Shown here piece after piece: positions 63,985 to 64,000 of a stretch of 64,000 nt of DNA. Source of the DNA: Spinacia oleracea. Lineage: Eukaryota; Streptophyta; Magnoliopsida; Caryophyllales; Amaranthaceae. The notes beneath the pieces are model-generated. The model worked only from the letters and a program-made list of their open reading frames with translations. It searched no databases and was not told the origin of the DNA. Position 1 is the stretch's first letter; each line of letters opens with the position of its first letter. Position numbers and translations under genes: made by a program. The DNA lies in assembly GCF_020520425.1 (NCBI RefSeq), contig NC_079490.1, positions 5,704,001 to 5,768,000 of the forward strand, written 5' to 3'.

Positions 63985-64000
63985 TAAAGGGGCTGTTTCT

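Larger units (their letters stand above)
62114..64000 (+). pseudogene. UGT73-like UDP-glycosyltransferase pseudogene, 3' end outside window
   Basis: The first piece (62114-62456) has HIVFFPFMDHGHMIPTLHIA and RPDCLVADMFYPWATQCASK, typical of UGT73 enzymes that glucosylate phenolics or betanidin. It lacks roughly 35 residues before RPDC. After RLV an AGTTAAG-type element intervenes. The second piece (about 62872-63002) has [20 protein letters not shown] and [14 protein letters not shown]-rich repeat fragment (63003-63075) interrupts it. The third piece (63118-63265) has [20 protein letters not shown] and [11 protein letters not shown], then the palindromic-arm MITE, then an Asn-codon microsatellite. 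About 80 residues between pieces one and two are gone. It is clearly non-functional. The UDP-binding PSPG box would lie past the window. Confidence 0.88.

Noticed and set aside
1-64000. rRNA genes, ncRNA genes or riboswitches
   Set aside because: I saw no rRNA, snRNA or riboswitch sequence on either strand. The only tRNA-like parts belong to the SINE and the hAT-like element.

Overview
The window is nuclear DNA of a dicot plant. Genes are rich in introns, intergenic DNA and introns are AT-rich, and plant-type transposons are everywhere: Stowaway, Tourist, hAT, Mutator-like and CACTA MITEs, an RTE LINE, a tRNA-derived SINE, and Ty3/gypsy and Ty1/copia elements. The repeat style and the proteins suggest Caryophyllales, perhaps the spinach/beet/quinoa group (Amaranthaceae). 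That placement is an inference I could not test.

Layout. Positions 1-15000 hold the mitochondrial protease LON1 (+), missing its first exon or exons. Its introns carry a LINE remnant and Stowaway elements. Positions 16.6-18.8 kb hold a small two-exon defensin-like peptide gene (+), followed by locally duplicated AT-rich DNA. Positions 21.2-25.8 kb hold an eight-exon NEPRO-like gene (+; nucleolar, RNase P/MRP-related family). Positions 27467-40166 are a complete-looking young Tat/Ogre-type Ty3/gypsy element (gag-pol on -). It has near-identical LTRs, a 5-bp target duplication, a long antisense open region on +, and two internal tandem arrays. It sits 134 bp upstream of an intronless P-class PPR gene of RFL type (40301-42466). 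A broken partial second copy of the NEPRO-like gene follows (42.9-45.95 kb).

Further right are a five-exon plastid lipocalin (LCNP/CHL, 47.5-50.8 kb), an intronless SUMO-like gene whose reading frame ends exactly at Gly-Gly (52.4 kb), an invertase/pectin-methylesterase inhibitor gene (55.5-56.1 kb), an old copia fragment (58.2-60.2 kb) and a UGT73-like glucosyltransferase pseudogene split by transposons (62.1 kb to the window end).

There is no operon-like logic. The genes are independent, though several products are organellar (LON1, PPR and LCNP). The most unusual items are: a MITE family of three copies with palindromic arms at both ends and 9-bp target duplications; the SUMO-like gene that needs no C-terminal processing and has a 179-bp tandem duplication at its end; the RFL-type PPR gene with an internally duplicated repeat block; the duplicated, broken NEPRO gene flanking the retrotransposon and PPR gene; and an orphan exon-like reading frame whose stop codon lies inside the retrotransposon's target duplication.
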